DNA of 64,000 bases, taken from NCBI RefSeq assembly GCF_001651855.1, contig NZ_LNQC01000068.1, forward strand, positions 1 through 64,000, written 5' to 3'. A program made the translations under genes and the position numbers. Shown here one piece after another: positions 54,794 to 63,746 of the stretch. Within the stretch, counting starts at the first letter, position 1; each line of letters starts with the position of its first letter. The stretch comes from Sinorhizobium americanum. GTDB lineage: Bacteria; Pseudomonadota; Alphaproteobacteria; Rhizobiales; Rhizobiaceae. A model generated the notes under the pieces. The model had not been told where the DNA came from. It worked only from the letters and a program-made list of their open reading frames with translations, and made no database searches.

Positions 54794-55264
54794 TTTGCGG
54801 GCTGGCTGGCGGCCACATCAACGCGAGGCCGCCATCACGGCTCATTCAAACACGAAGGACGCCGAAGCCGACTTCTCGACCGCCTCCCAATGCAGGTCGC
54901 ATCCTACCCCTGGCTGGTCGGTCATCTGGAAATTACCGTTCTTGATCGTCGGGAAGTCCCGCAAAAGGCTACGCACCGGATCGGTGCCAGTGTGTTCGGG
55001 AATATATTCAACGCCCATGATCGTCGGATGCGCGCATGCGATATGCACATGAAGATAGGGAAAGACGTGCGGCAGCGCCTGGCGGCCGTGCGCCGAAGCG
55101 AGAGCTAGCGCATTCATTGCCGCCGTAATGCCTCCGCTGGCGGTGGCGTCCACCCGCAGAATGTCGACGTTCTGAACCAGGTCCGCATATCCATAGGGGT
55201 CGAGGATGTCCTCACCGACGGCGATCTGAGTCCTCAATTTCGATCTCAGCTCCCCGACAAGGCG
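54791..55264. repeat. 474-bp direct repeat, copy 1 (3' end of the enolase-superfamily gene)
   Basis: This segment recurs at 57791-58264 with a single mismatch (t at 55106, c at 58106), a synonymous change in a Leu codon. The period is exactly 3000 bases. Both flanks differ between copies. Copy 1 is the genuine 3' end of the intact gene and runs 51 bases past its stop, into the junction with the broken GMC gene. Confidence 0.95.
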
Positions 55265-55954
55265 CCACTGCTGAGGCAGGAACGGGTCCTCGATGAATGC
55301 GAGGCCGCAATCATCGATCCGACGGCAGGTTTCCAGCGCCTCAGATATTGTCCTCCACGACCAATGGGCATCTACCGCGAACGACACCAGATCACCGAGG
55401 TCAGAGCTGAGCACTTGCAGATATTTGCTGTTTGCGACCGCATCCGTGCCTTTAATCATGACCTTGATCAGGCTTTCGCCTTGGTCCCGGTGCTGCCTGA
55501 TCTCTTCCTCGATCTGCTCCAGAGGCCGATTGCTGTAGGAGAAGCCCAAGATCGGAATGGAACGCACTTCTCGACGGAACCCGCCGAGCAGGACATAAAG
55601 CGGCAGCCCGGCCGTCTTGGCCGTGAGATCCCACAGAGCTATGTCGACCAGACTCGAGCTTCGCACGTAGGAAGCCTTGGCCGGAACACGCAACGACTCG
55701 CTCTCGACGTTGAATTCTTGGCGCATGAGGGCATTTCGGCCAAGCAAGCGCGGAGCGAGCGCCTGCAGGCTCTCGAAGACCTGGCTGCCGCTCTTGTAGC
55801 CGATGGCAAATCCCTCCAGTCCGGATTCGGTCACCACCCGTAAGCAGACATAATCGCGCGTGGTCACCGGAACGGTCCCCAAATAAACAGGCCGTTCCAG
55901 GGGCAGACTGCAGCTCGCAATCTCGACCCGCCTTATGATAGCGCCTCTATCCAT
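54842..55954 (-). CDS. Enolase-superfamily sugar-acid dehydratase (mandelate racemase/muconate lactonizing type)
   Basis: A 370-residue MR-family enzyme. The KxxxK-type basic residues lie in LIKVMIKG (about 165). Metal ligands are Asp in AVDAHWSW, Glu in FIEDPF and Glu in VGEDI, and His residues follow in LPHVFPYLHVH. Members abstract a proton alpha to a carboxylate and dehydrate sugar acids or racemise hydroxy acids. ATG at 55954 is taken; 55981 is an alternative. It follows the aldehyde dehydrogenase gene in the same direction, a pairing common in sugar-acid catabolism. Its last 396 coding bases are duplicated at 57842-58237. Confidence 0.85.
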   Translation of the reverse strand: MDRGAIIRRVEIASCSLPLERPVYLGTVPVTTRDYVCLRVVTESGLEGFAIGYKSGSQVFESLQALAPRLLGRNALMRQEFNVESESLRVPAKASYVRSSSLVDIALWDLTAKTAGLPLYVLLGGFRREVRSIPILGFSYSNRPLEQIEEEIRQHRDQGESLIKVMIKGTDAVANSKYLQVLSSDLGDLVSFAVDAHWSWRTISEALETCRRIDDCGLAFIEDPFLPQQWRLVGELRSKLRTQIAVGEDILDPYGYADLVQNVDILRVDATASGGITAAMNALALASAHGRQALPHVFPYLHVHIACAHPTIMGVEYIPEHTGTDPVRSLLRDFPTIKNGNFQMTDQPGVGCDLHWEAVEKSASASFVFE

Positions 55955-56049
55955 CACGATTTGCACTCCACAAACTTGCATCTGGTTCAAAAAATTGGCG
56001 TGACATTGCTGCGGTAAAGACTGACAGAATGTGCGGTTTGCTAAGTGGC

Positions 56050-57525
56050 TTATATTCCGCCCATGCAGACATATTTCATCTCCAGATAATCCTCGAGCCC
56101 GTGGCGGGATCCCTCGCGGCCGATGCCGGATTGTTTGATGCCGCCAAAGGGAGCCGCCTCGGAAGACATCCGGCCAGTATTGATGCCGACCATGCCGTAT
56201 TCGAGCGCCTCCGCTACACGCCAGATGCGCTTGAGATTCGAGGAGTAGAAGTACGCAGCAAGCCCATAGATCGTATCATTGGCTTCGCGCACGACCTGTT
56301 CGGCATTCTCGAAACGAAAGATGGGCGCGACGTGGCCGAAGGTTTCCTCCTGCGCAATACGCATGGCGGCAGACATGGAGGTGAGAACCGTCGGCACGAA
56401 GAATGTCCCCCCAATGCGAGACCTTCGGCCGCCGCACCGGATCCTGCCGCCCTTTTCAACTGAACCGGCAATATGCGCATCGATCTTTGCAAGCTCATGC
56501 GTGTCGATGAGCGGGCCGACAGCAACCTCCGGATTGAACCCGTTGCCGGCGGAGAGGCCGCGCACGCGCTCGGTAAATTTCTCCGCGAATTCGTCGTGAA
56601 CACCCGCCTGCACATAGAGCCGGTTCGTTGAAACACAGGTCTGGCCAGCATTGCGGAACTTGGCCTGGATGGCGCCGTCGACAGCCGCGTCGACATCAGC
56701 GTCGTCAAAAACGATGAAAGGCGCATTGCCACCCAGCTCCAAGCTTACCTTTTTCACCTGATCCGAACATTGCCGCATCACGAGCCGTCCCACTTCCGTG
56801 GAGCCGGTGAAGCTAATCTTACGCACCTTCAGATTTGAGCAGAGCTCGCTTCCGACGGCACCGCCCTCCGAGGCGTAGATCAAGTTCACAACGCCTTCGG
56901 GAAAACCTGCTTCTTGGGCAAGCGCAAACATCGCGCCGGCGACGAGCGGCGTCTGTTCTCCTGGCTTGAGCACGATCACGCAACCCGCGGCAAGCGCCGG
57001 CGATATCTTGCGTGCCACCATTGACGCCGGAAAGTTCCAGGGCGTGATTGCGCCGATAACACCGATCGGCTGCTTGATTACCAGCATTCGCCGGTCTGTC
57101 GACGGGGCCGAAATGGTTTCGCCGTAGTTTCGGTTGGCTTCCTCGGCGTACCATTGCAGATAAGCGGCGGCGTGAGACACTTCCGACCTCGCCTCGCCGA
57201 GGGGCTTGCCCATTTCCGCGGTAAGGATGGACGCCAAGTCATCTGTGTGCGTAACGATCAATTGGTGCCAGCGCCAAAGCATGTCGCTTCGGTCGCGTGC
57301 CGTCATGGCGCTCCACCCCGCTTGCGCCGCATAAGCTCGGTCGATGGCCGCCCGCGTCTCCGCCGGGCCCATATCCGGCAGCGTGGCGAGAAGCTCTCCC
57401 GTCGAAGGATTGAAGACGTCAAAACTGCGATCGGTAGAGAGATGTCCGAGATAGGAACACTTGTCCAGGCTCGCAAACTTCTCACGGGCCTTCAAGTGAC
57501 GTTTAAGGGCATGCGTTATTGGCAT
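56050..57525 (-). CDS. gabD: NAD(P)-dependent aldehyde dehydrogenase (succinate/glutarate-semialdehyde type)
   Basis: A 491-residue ALDH. It shows NAD-binding TPWNFPASM (about 160), FTGSTEVGR (about 237), catalytic Glu in ELGGNAP (about 265), catalytic Cys in GQTCVSTNR (about 298) and the GabD-type C-terminus PFGGIKQSGIGREGSRHGLEDYLEMKY. It oxidises succinate semialdehyde or a related omega-semialdehyde such as 2-oxoglutarate semialdehyde. With the MR-family dehydratase downstream this would complete a non-phosphorylative sugar-acid route if the missing steps are supplied elsewhere. Confidence 0.88.
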   Translation of the reverse strand: MPITHALKRHLKAREKFASLDKCSYLGHLSTDRSFDVFNPSTGELLATLPDMGPAETRAAIDRAYAAQAGWSAMTARDRSDMLWRWHQLIVTHTDDLASILTAEMGKPLGEARSEVSHAAAYLQWYAEEANRNYGETISAPSTDRRMLVIKQPIGVIGAITPWNFPASMVARKISPALAAGCVIVLKPGEQTPLVAGAMFALAQEAGFPEGVVNLIYASEGGAVGSELCSNLKVRKISFTGSTEVGRLVMRQCSDQVKKVSLELGGNAPFIVFDDADVDAAVDGAIQAKFRNAGQTCVSTNRLYVQAGVHDEFAEKFTERVRGLSAGNGFNPEVAVGPLIDTHELAKIDAHIAGSVEKGGRIRCGGRRSRIGGTFFVPTVLTSMSAAMRIAQEETFGHVAPIFRFENAEQVVREANDTIYGLAAYFYSSNLKRIWRVAEALEYGMVGINTGRMSSEAAPFGGIKQSGIGREGSRHGLEDYLEMKYVCMGGI

Positions 57526-57575
57526 GTTCGCTCCCCATTCGGTGCCCGTCGCATTAGAGCCGGGAGGAGTGGTCG

Positions 57576-57725
<150 letters not shown>

Positions 57726-57790
57726 TTATGCCAAAGCTAACGGCCGCGAGACGGCGCAAAAAGGTCCAAGATCCCGCAATGTGACTAGTC

Positions 57791-58264
57791 CAATTTGCGG
57801 GCTGGCTGGCGGCCACATCAACGCGAGGCCGCCATCACGGCTCATTCAAACACGAAGGACGCCGAAGCCGACTTCTCGACCGCCTCCCAATGCAGGTCGC
57901 ATCCTACCCCTGGCTGGTCGGTCATCTGGAAATTACCGTTCTTGATCGTCGGGAAGTCCCGCAAAAGGCTACGCACCGGATCGGTGCCAGTGTGTTCGGG
58001 AATATATTCAACGCCCATGATCGTCGGATGCGCGCATGCGATATGCACATGAAGATAGGGAAAGACGTGCGGCAGCGCCTGGCGGCCGTGCGCCGAAGCG
58101 AGAGCCAGCGCATTCATTGCCGCCGTAATGCCTCCGCTGGCGGTGGCGTCCACCCGCAGAATGTCGACGTTCTGAACCAGGTCCGCATATCCATAGGGGT
58201 CGAGGATGTCCTCACCGACGGCGATCTGAGTCCTCAATTTCGATCTCAGCTCCCCGACAAGGCG
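57791..58264. repeat. 474-bp direct repeat, copy 2 (truncated dehydratase gene fragment)
   Basis: Identical to 54791-55264 but for one base. It holds the last 131 codons of the enolase-superfamily gene on the minus strand (57842-58237), with no promoter or 5' part; the homology stops abruptly at 58264. It cannot encode a working enzyme. The near identity points to a recent event or gene conversion. Confidence 0.95.
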
Positions 58265-58402
58265 ACCGGCAGGCTGTGATGCCAGTCGACGAAAGTCCGA
58301 CCATGACCCAGCATGTGCTTTATCGCCGGCAACATGCCGGCGGCCCTCAAACCAGCCCTAGCCGGCCATGGTCCATATGAAAGGAGACCGCGATGATCGC
58401 AG

Positions 58403-59089
58403 TTACGCCGGCTCAAGCATATAAGCCATATCATAGACGGCGACATCATCCGTCTTGGGGCTCCAGCCAAAGGCCTGGAGGATGTCCAGGACGCCTGGTT
58501 TTGCAGCTTCCAGTTCCCTGCGCCCGATGCCATCGACAAGAAGCACTGCATCAAAGAGCCCATCGCTTGTCGTGCCACGCAACTCCGTCTCGCGGGTCTT
58601 TGCGCTCGTGATTTCCGGCCTGGCGCTTCCGATGTCAACGCTCGAAACGCCGTCCAGGGCCATGATCTGCTCCGTGATCGCTGCGCTGTCTACGACCAGC
58701 TTCGCCTCACTGGCCCCGTGGAAGGAGAGCCGGATGGTGATCATCGCTCCACCGACGCCCCTTCCGGTGGTCGAGACCACCGCGCAGCCCGACCGGATGA
58801 AATTGTAGAAGGCGGGCTGCAAGCGATTCGTCCACGGAGTGGGATTATTCAGCCGCTGCAAATAGGCCGCCGAACAGAAGACCTCCAGTTGCTTGCCCTC
58901 ATACAACGTCAGGTAACGATGCCTGGCGAGAGCCCAGTCGACACCTCGGCGCCCCCGCAGGAAGCCTGGCACCCCGAGGCGCTCTGGCATATGTTCGCGT
59001 GTGTGCCACCGGTGATATTCCGGCTCGTCAGCTTCCCGAATGTCGTGCCAGACGACCATAAATCCTTGTCCAATAAGGGCCACGCTCAC
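58403..59089 (-). CDS. Unrecognised protein with EthD/ferredoxin-like features
   Basis: A 228-residue protein with no transmembrane or signal sequence. The N-terminal half contains EYHRWHTREHMPERLGVPGF, typical of the dimeric alpha/beta-barrel (EthD-like) fold, and a second half (from about 115) may repeat it. Some relatives sit in catabolic clusters without assigned function. ATG at 59089 is the only good start. It lies on the minus strand between the repeat copy and the IclR regulator, 137 bases from the latter. Confidence 0.6.
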   Translation of the reverse strand: MSVALIGQGFMVVWHDIREADEPEYHRWHTREHMPERLGVPGFLRGRRGVDWALARHRYLTLYEGKQLEVFCSAAYLQRLNNPTPWTNRLQPAFYNFIRSGCAVVSTTGRGVGGAMITIRLSFHGASEAKLVVDSAAITEQIMALDGVSSVDIGSARPEITSAKTRETELRGTTSDGLFDAVLLVDGIGRRELEAAKPGVLDILQAFGWSPKTDDVAVYDMAYMLEPA

Positions 59090-59226
59090 CTCGCCGTCAG
59101 ATTTCTGTTCATATACACGAACACGACCTCATACATGAATAGGAGGTAAATTATCGCGCCAAAGCTGTCAACGTGATTTGCTCAAGGCTGAAGTCGGCAA
59201 CCGGTGAGTCCCGTCGTTTCTCGGAC

Positions 59227-60051
59227 TTAGGGCAGCGACTTGAGAAGCCGCATCTGTCTCCGCACATCGTCGACGGCCTTCTGGAGAGAAGCAACGCATT
59301 GGTCGCGCTTTTCGTCAGTGTAGCGCGACACTGGAATGGCGCTATTTATCGACCCTAATGGGAATCCGGCTTGGGTCAGGATGGGAACAGCGATGCCGTT
59401 GATCCCTGGTGTGAATTCCTCATAGACGAAAGCAATTCCGGTGCGCCGGACTTCCCGCAACTCCTCTTGCAGACGGGGCACCGACGTGACTGTGGCTGCC
59501 GTAAATTTTTCGAAGGTTACCCGACCGCAATATTCATCGATCATCTCATCGGGCAGATTGGCGAGAATCGCTTTTCCTCCGGAGGTGGCATAAAGCGGCG
59601 CCTCGTCTCGCGGCCTCATTGTACAGGTCAGCCGGTGCGCTCCGATGACAGTCGCGGCGACTTCTGACTTGTCGCCCTTCATCACGTTGAGCGCGCTCGT
59701 TTCGCCGGTTTCCTTGGTGAGCCACTCCAGTACAGGCCCCGCCAGCGCCATCAATTCATTGCCTTCATTGATGCGCTTAGCCAATTTGGCGACTGAAGGC
59801 CCGAGCTGATAGCCCTTTGAAGCGGAGTTATAGCTCAAATAACCGCGTCTCACGAGGGTCTTCAGCAACTGCGTCAGGCTGCTTTTGGGAATCCTAAGAT
59901 CCTCGGCGATTTCGGCATGCATCTTCTCCGAATCCCACCGACTCAGAAACTCGAATAGATCCAAGACGCGCGTGGCCGATTTTACCACCCCGCTCTCGGG
60001 TTGCGGCGCGATCGGCCCGACGTAATCCTCGCTTGGGTCTTGACCTGACAT
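59227..60051 (-). CDS. IclR-family transcriptional regulator
   Basis: A 274-residue regulator with an N-terminal winged helix (about 22-85: ATRVLDLFEFLSRWDSEKMHAEIAEDLRIPKSSLTQLLKTL region) and the C-terminal IclR effector domain (about 95-265). ATG at 60051 is chosen; the open frame extends to 60132 without homology. It is divergent from the SnoaL/dioxygenase operon, with a paired repeat in the intergenic region as likely operator. IclR proteins commonly control aromatic degradation genes. Confidence 0.88.
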   Translation of the reverse strand: MSGQDPSEDYVGPIAPQPESGVVKSATRVLDLFEFLSRWDSEKMHAEIAEDLRIPKSSLTQLLKTLVRRGYLSYNSASKGYQLGPSVAKLAKRINEGNELMALAGPVLEWLTKETGETSALNVMKGDKSEVAATVIGAHRLTCTMRPRDEAPLYATSGGKAILANLPDEMIDEYCGRVTFEKFTAATVTSVPRLQEELREVRRTGIAFVYEEFTPGINGIAVPILTQAGFPLGSINSAIPVSRYTDEKRDQCVASLQKAVDDVRRQMRLLKSLP

Positions 60052-60169
60052 ATTCCGTTCCCAAACCTCGGGCGACGCCGATAGGCCGACGCGCCAGTTC
60101 AATAAATGCAAACGCACTATCACACATTGCAATCGTCATAAAAGCATGACAGCAGACCCTATTGCTAGT

Positions 60170-60199
60170 TTACATATTGAACGCGTTCACATATAGAAC
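60170..60199 (+). promoter_or_regulatory. Candidate IclR operator between the divergent genes
   Basis: Two direct copies of TyACATATwGAAC occur at 60170-60182 and 60187-60199, 17 bases apart, and the junction between them forms a perfect 12-bp palindrome TGAACGCGTTCA (60178-60189). It lies about 30 bases before the start of the SnoaL-like gene. Binding by the adjacent IclR protein is inferred. Confidence 0.6.
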
Positions 60200-60229
60200 C
60201 GTCAATGCTGTTAATGGCGAGGTTTTTCT

Positions 60230-60832
60230 ATGTCAACGGAACAGAGCGAGCGGCTGGAGATTCGCGGTCTCCTGGAAAATTGGGTTGTTTGGCGTGATGC
60301 CGCATTGTGGGAGAAGTTTCGCGACGTCTGGCACGCCGACGGGAGAATGATGGCGACCTGGTTCCAGGGCAGCGCCGACGAATTCATCGCTGTGAGCCGC
60401 TCCGGGTTTGAGCGAGGCGTGCGCATCCTCCACTTCCTGGGCGGGTCCTCCATCGAGATCAATGGCACCCGCGCGGTCGCGCAAACGAAGATGACCATCA
60501 GCCAGCGCGCGCCCGTCGAGGGCGTGGAATGCGACGTCGTCTGCACAGGTCGCTTCTACGACTTCCTAGAGAAGAGACAGGGAAAGTGGGGCATCGTGCT
60601 GCGCCAGCCGATCTACGAGAAGGATCGTATCGATCCGGTCGACCCCCAACTCGCCCCCAAGCTCGATCACTCGGTCCTGGAAGGCTTCCCTATCGGTTAC
60701 AGACATCTGGCCTATCTGCAAGCCGGGATCGGATATGATGTCAAGAAGGATATGCCCGGACTAGTCGGAGAGGCCGTGGAGAAACTCTACGCACGCGGTG
60801 AGAACTGGCTGGCCGGAGGCGCCGCCGACTAA
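60230..60832 (+). CDS. SnoaL/NTF2-like domain protein
   Basis: A 200-residue protein. The N-terminal 130 residues fit the SnoaL-like (NTF2) cone fold: RLEIRGLLENWVVWRDAALW, VWHADGRMMATWF and a conserved FLGGSSIEINGTRA strand pair. Members include dehydratases, ketosteroid isomerases and small subunits of ring hydroxylases. It is the first gene of the IclR-controlled operon and precedes an intradiol dioxygenase by 21 bases. An enzymatic role on an aromatic intermediate is plausible but unproven. Confidence 0.78.
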   Translation: MSTEQSERLEIRGLLENWVVWRDAALWEKFRDVWHADGRMMATWFQGSADEFIAVSRSGFERGVRILHFLGGSSIEINGTRAVAQTKMTISQRAPVEGVECDVVCTGRFYDFLEKRQGKWGIVLRQPIYEKDRIDPVDPQLAPKLDHSVLEGFPIGYRHLAYLQAGIGYDVKKDMPGLVGEAVEKLYARGENWLAGGAAD

Positions 60833-60853
60833 GGGTTTGCGGAGAAGTTTGCG

Positions 60854-61711
60854 ATGAGAGATCTCAACGAGACGACTATAACCGCGGAAGCTTTGGCGAG
60901 GGTTCAAGGCGCCGGGGATCCGCGGACAAAGGCGGTCAGCGAGGCGCTAATCCGCCATCTGCACGATTTTATTCGGGAGATCGAACCTAGCCAGGAGGAA
61001 TGGGAAGCCGGCATCCGCTTCCTCACCCGGGTTGGTCAGATGTGTACCGACAAGCGGCAGGAGTTCATTCTTCTGTCCGACGCTCTTGGCGCCTCGATGC
61101 TGGTTGACGCGATCAACCATCGGCTGCCCGAGGGAGCGACCGAAACGACAGTCTTTGGCCCGTTCTTCGTGGAAGGTCGAGAGGACTTCCCCCTCGGTGC
61201 CAACATCTCTGAGGGCGTCAACGGAACGCCGATGCTCGTCACCGGCAGCGCCGCCAGCACGGACGGGAAGGCACTTTCCTTAGCCGGGATCGACGTCTGG
61301 CATTCCGATGACGAAGGCTTCTACGACGTTCAGCAAGGCGACGATCTCGCCATGAGGGGCCATTTGCTGGCGGATGCGGAGGGTAAGTTCAATTTCTGGT
61401 CAGTCCGGCCGAAATACTACCCGATCCCCGACGACGGCCCGGTCGGGGACATGCTCAAGGCACAAGGACGACACCCCTATCGTCCGGAGCATGTCCACTT
61501 CATGATTTCGGCACCCGGCCACGAAACCCTCGTCACGCATCTTTTCTCGCGGGGCGACCCCTATCTCGACAGTGACGTCGTGTTCGGCGTGAAAAACTCC
61601 CTGGTCACAGACTTCGTGGAACATGGCCCCGGCGTCGCGGCGGACGGTCGGATCATGAATCAGCCTTATGTTCACCTGCATTATGACTTCGTTCTAAAAC
61701 CGAAATCCTGA
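60854..61711 (+). CDS. Intradiol ring-cleavage dioxygenase (hydroxyquinol/catechol 1,2-dioxygenase type)
   Basis: A 285-residue non-haem Fe(III) dioxygenase. It has an N-terminal helical dimerisation domain (about 1-100) and a beta-sandwich catalytic domain. All four iron ligands are evident: Tyr in EGFYDVQ (about 157), Tyr in KYYPIP (about 192) and two His in RPEHVHF (about 216-218). These enzymes cleave catechol or hydroxyquinol between the hydroxyls to muconate or maleylacetate. Length and the N-terminal domain favour the hydroxyquinol/chlorocatechol group. No muconate cycloisomerase is adjacent, consistent with a hydroxyquinol substrate. Confidence 0.87.
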   Translation: MRDLNETTITAEALARVQGAGDPRTKAVSEALIRHLHDFIREIEPSQEEWEAGIRFLTRVGQMCTDKRQEFILLSDALGASMLVDAINHRLPEGATETTVFGPFFVEGREDFPLGANISEGVNGTPMLVTGSAASTDGKALSLAGIDVWHSDDEGFYDVQQGDDLAMRGHLLADAEGKFNFWSVRPKYYPIPDDGPVGDMLKAQGRHPYRPEHVHFMISAPGHETLVTHLFSRGDPYLDSDVVFGVKNSLVTDFVEHGPGVAADGRIMNQPYVHLHYDFVLKPKS

Positions 61712-61753
61712 CGCGACTGCATCTCCGTTCATATTGAGGACACGCCACGAGAC

Positions 61754-62569
61754 ATGAAGCTTTCGCTTGCTCACCTTACTGTGCTCGATGCCTCGCCGCT
61801 TGAACTGATCGATGCGGCGGCGGCGGGCGGCTTCGACGCAGCCGGTCTTCGCATCATACCGCCCATGGCCACGGACAAGATCGCCGAGGTGATTGGCAAC
61901 GAGCCGCTGATCAGGCAGATCATCGCGCGCATGGGAGCCACCGGGATTTCGATATGGGACATCGAGGCGGTCTGGCTGACCCCCGACGCCGACATCGTCA
62001 GTCTGATCCCTGCGCTGGCGCTCGGCGAACGCCTCGGCGCCAAACATCTGCTCGTCGTCGGGCATGATCCCGATTTCTCGCGCCTGACGGAAAATTTCGC
62101 CACTCTTTGCGAAGCATGCGCCAGATTCGGTCTCGAAGTCGCGCTCGAAATTATGTCCTATGTCGAGCTGCGGTCCCTGCGGCAGGCGACACGACTTCTC
62201 GAAACGGCGCGACAGGACAATGCCCATCTCCTCATCGACACGTTGCATTTCTTCAGGTCGGGCGCACGGCTATCGGATTTGCAGGATGTAGATCCATCCT
62301 TGATCAAATACATACATCTGAGCGACGCGCCGCTGTCGTCACCTCCCCGCGACTCGCTGCGCGCGGAAGGGCGCGGTGGACGGAGCTACCCCGGAGAAGG
62401 TGAGTTCCCGCTTGTCGAACTACTCAACGCCCTCCCCGCAACTATTCCGATCGCCGTGGAAGCCCCGAACCAAAAGCTTGCGCAACTGACCGTCCGGGAG
62501 CGGTCTCAGCTGGCCGCAGACGCAACGCGGCGTCTCATCGCGAAGGCCGCCGCCGCTCGTCAAGGCTGA
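61754..62569 (+). CDS. TIM-barrel sugar isomerase/epimerase family protein
   Basis: A 271-residue AP-endonuclease-2-like barrel with candidate metal ligands Glu in ALEIMSY (about 131), Asp and His in LLIDTLHFFRSG (about 158-169), and Glu in IAVEAPN near 237. It follows the dioxygenase gene after 42 bases in the same direction. It is the third member of this family in the window, but in a different pathway context. Possible roles include isomerisation or dehydration of a ring-derived or sugar-derived intermediate. Confidence 0.82.
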   Translation: MKLSLAHLTVLDASPLELIDAAAAGGFDAAGLRIIPPMATDKIAEVIGNEPLIRQIIARMGATGISIWDIEAVWLTPDADIVSLIPALALGERLGAKHLLVVGHDPDFSRLTENFATLCEACARFGLEVALEIMSYVELRSLRQATRLLETARQDNAHLLIDTLHFFRSGARLSDLQDVDPSLIKYIHLSDAPLSSPPRDSLRAEGRGGRSYPGEGEFPLVELLNALPATIPIAVEAPNQKLAQLTVRERSQLAADATRRLIAKAAAARQG

Positions 62570-62619
62570 CCTTCCGGCGTTCAGAATAGATCCGAACCGA
62601 GTCCAGCTTCCGGAAGGTC
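62568..62619. terminator. Inverted repeat between convergent genes
   Basis: GACCTTCCGG (62568-62577) and CCGGAAGGTC (62610-62619) are perfect 10-bp inverted arms with a 32-base spacer. It lies between the stop of the isomerase gene and the convergent formamidase gene and may help to end both transcripts. No T-tract follows, so the call is weak. Confidence 0.3.
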
Positions 62620-62685
62620 GCCCGTCCATGGCGGTCCGACATTCGCGACGCTGCGCGGGCGCCCGACGGCGGTTGTGGCCTCTTC

Positions 62686-63600
62686 CTACTTGATGAAATC
62701 CTTGCGGACCTTACAGACATAGGTTGTCTTCGGGTTCATTACTTGGGTGGCCCGGCCTTCAAGGATGGATGACAGCAAGGTATAGGCGTCAGGCTCGCTG
62801 AAGCCATACTCGTCTGCCATCCAGTAGATCAACTCGCGGCACGAGATGCGCATCGCCTCCTCGATGGTACGGCCCAGCCCTATCGTGCCGATATGCGTCT
62901 CGTCTTCGAAGCGAGGCCAGTCCATTCGCTTCGGGCGATCTTCGACTTCGACGGAAATCGTCACGCGCGCGCCAATGTCGACGGCCCCGACGCCGGACAC
63001 TTCACCATCGCCCTGGCGGGCATGACAATCGCCAAGGTAGAGATAGCCGCCGTCCACATTTACCGGCAGATAGACCGTTGCGCCCGGCCCGAGCTCCTGA
63101 ACGTCGATATTGCCGCCGTGATCGCCGTTGTCGATGCTGAGAATGCTACCGAAGGCTGGCGCCACGCCAATCACACCGACCATGGGCGCTGTCGGGATCT
63201 TGCGTTTCTCATCCCAGTGGATGAAGCCGTCGGAAACACGCACCGGCTTGAAGTTGCAGAATTCCGACTGCCGCTCGAAGATCCATTCCTGGAACAACCC
63301 GCTGTGTGGCATGAGGCCCGTCAGTCCGAAATCGTCCAGCTCGATCTCCTTGATTTTCACCCGAAGCATCTGGCCGGCCTTCGCGCCCTTGACCTCGATC
63401 GGTCCGGTCATCGGATTGAAATAGGGATATTTAAAATCTTTATTCGTCAACTTGACGTCGAAGGAGGAGACGACACTGCCATTGTAGGCGATATCGCACT
63501 CGACGTTCACGTCCTCCCCCGGCTCGATCTGAGCGACAAAGTCGTCGCTCGCGGTCATGAGGTACTTCAAGTTTGCCTTCTTGATCGTCTTGGATGCCAT
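62686..63600 (-). CDS. Acetamidase/formamidase family protein
   Basis: A 304-residue member of the FmdA/AmdA family. Landmarks include VNVECDIAYNG, the metal/substrate segments FNPMTGPIEVKGAKAGQ (about 61-77) and MPHSGLF, GDCHARQGDGEVSG (about 192-205) and the conserved C-terminal segment with SCRELIYWMADEYG. The family hydrolyses small amides to ammonia and acid. It is convergent with the dioxygenase operon, so it is probably regulated separately. It may act on an amide side chain or on formamide released by another pathway. Confidence 0.88.
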   Translation of the reverse strand: MASKTIKKANLKYLMTASDDFVAQIEPGEDVNVECDIAYNGSVVSSFDVKLTNKDFKYPYFNPMTGPIEVKGAKAGQMLRVKIKEIELDDFGLTGLMPHSGLFQEWIFERQSEFCNFKPVRVSDGFIHWDEKRKIPTAPMVGVIGVAPAFGSILSIDNGDHGGNIDVQELGPGATVYLPVNVDGGYLYLGDCHARQGDGEVSGVGAVDIGARVTISVEVEDRPKRMDWPRFEDETHIGTIGLGRTIEEAMRISCRELIYWMADEYGFSEPDAYTLLSSILEGRATQVMNPKTTYVCKVRKDFIK

Positions 63601-63746
63601 TTATCTCTCCTATGGGATTGAGGGTCGGAAGGCTTTTTGGACGGCCCGCTTCGTTAGCTGGACCGCACACGGTAATTCGTTGCCGGAGCGAAGGCTGAAA
63701 GGCTCGTCGCGCTCCATATGGTCCTGCGGGTCCGGACGGTTGTCCA

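Noticed and set aside
58246..58638. A 130-codon minus-strand frame overlapping the EthD-like gene and the repeat
   Set aside because: It spans the repeat edge and overlaps a better-supported gene in another frame. The segment at 58265-58402 matches nothing I recognise.
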